A stretch of 64,000 nucleotides of DNA from Notamacropus eugenii (lineage: Eukaryota; Chordata; Mammalia; Diprotodontia; Macropodidae): contig NC_092879.1 of assembly GCF_028372415.1 (NCBI RefSeq), forward strand, positions 96,973,067 to 97,037,066, in the 5' to 3' direction. Under the pieces are notes generated by a model. The model worked only from the letters and a program-made list of their open reading frames with translations, did not search any database and was not told the origin of the DNA. A program made the translations under genes and the position numbers. Below are positions 63,871-64,000 of the stretch, piece by piece. Position 1 is the first letter of the stretch. Every line of letters starts with the position of its first letter.

Positions 63871-64000
63871 TTCAGGAATATTATCTGTGGGGTAGCTTGG
63901 GTCAGAGTGTGCCCAAGACCAGTGGAAAGGGCAGAACAAGCACCGCAATACCACCTTGCCCCATGTGTCCTAGATGGGTGGCTGTGAGGCTGTGGGTGAG
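63871..64000. other. Window end, unassigned
   Basis: No feature recognised before the window ends. Confidence 0.35.

Overview
This is vertebrate nuclear DNA, almost certainly from a marsupial. The best clues are the interspersed repeats. There are CORE-SINE/MIR copies whose tails match the 3' end of an RTE/BovB-type LINE, a longer SINE headed by the same tRNA/CORE unit, abundant old L2 and CR1/L3 LINE fragments, L1 3' ends of a type I associate with opossum and koala genomes, and small hAT elements with caggggtgtcaaa-like termini. Family names come from memory of consensus sequences, not from a search. There are no operons, CRISPR arrays or phage-like genes.

No complete protein-coding gene can be supported. 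Most long open frames lie over low-complexity tracts (820-1998), GC-rich DNA (51.1-52.6 kb) or LINE fragments. Layout: 0-9 kb is repeats (a 1.2 kb polypyrimidine tract, L1, a CR1 copy broken by a SINE and a hAT element, an RTE fragment with reverse-transcriptase similarity, L2). 9.4-9.8 kb is AT-rich single-copy DNA. 10-13.3 kb is a long L2, then a second CR1 copy broken by a SINE and a hAT element. 13.5-15.3 kb is a SINE cluster. 17.0-17.8 kb is a CpG-rich, promoter-like segment with minus-strand TATA-like and splice-donor signals. 18-51 kb is intergenic or intronic sequence with L2, SINEs and microsatellites, plus several repeat-poor blocks that may be regulatory (23.3, 24.8, 36.7, 41.3, 45.8 kb) and a strong CTCF-type motif at 27.02 kb. 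51.1-52.65 kb is a strong CpG island, the clearest promoter, with a likely plus-strand non-coding first exon ending at 52450. 52.5-64 kb would be its first intron or introns; weak candidate exons lie at 57.55, 58.11, 61.19 and 61.45 kb.

The best-supported structural results are internal to the sequence. Two hAT elements each have a perfect 8-bp target-site duplication. A 310-bp SINE has a 9/10 duplication. L2 and CR1 hosts can be read across the insertions, giving a relative order of events. I found no convincing previously undescribed biological system.
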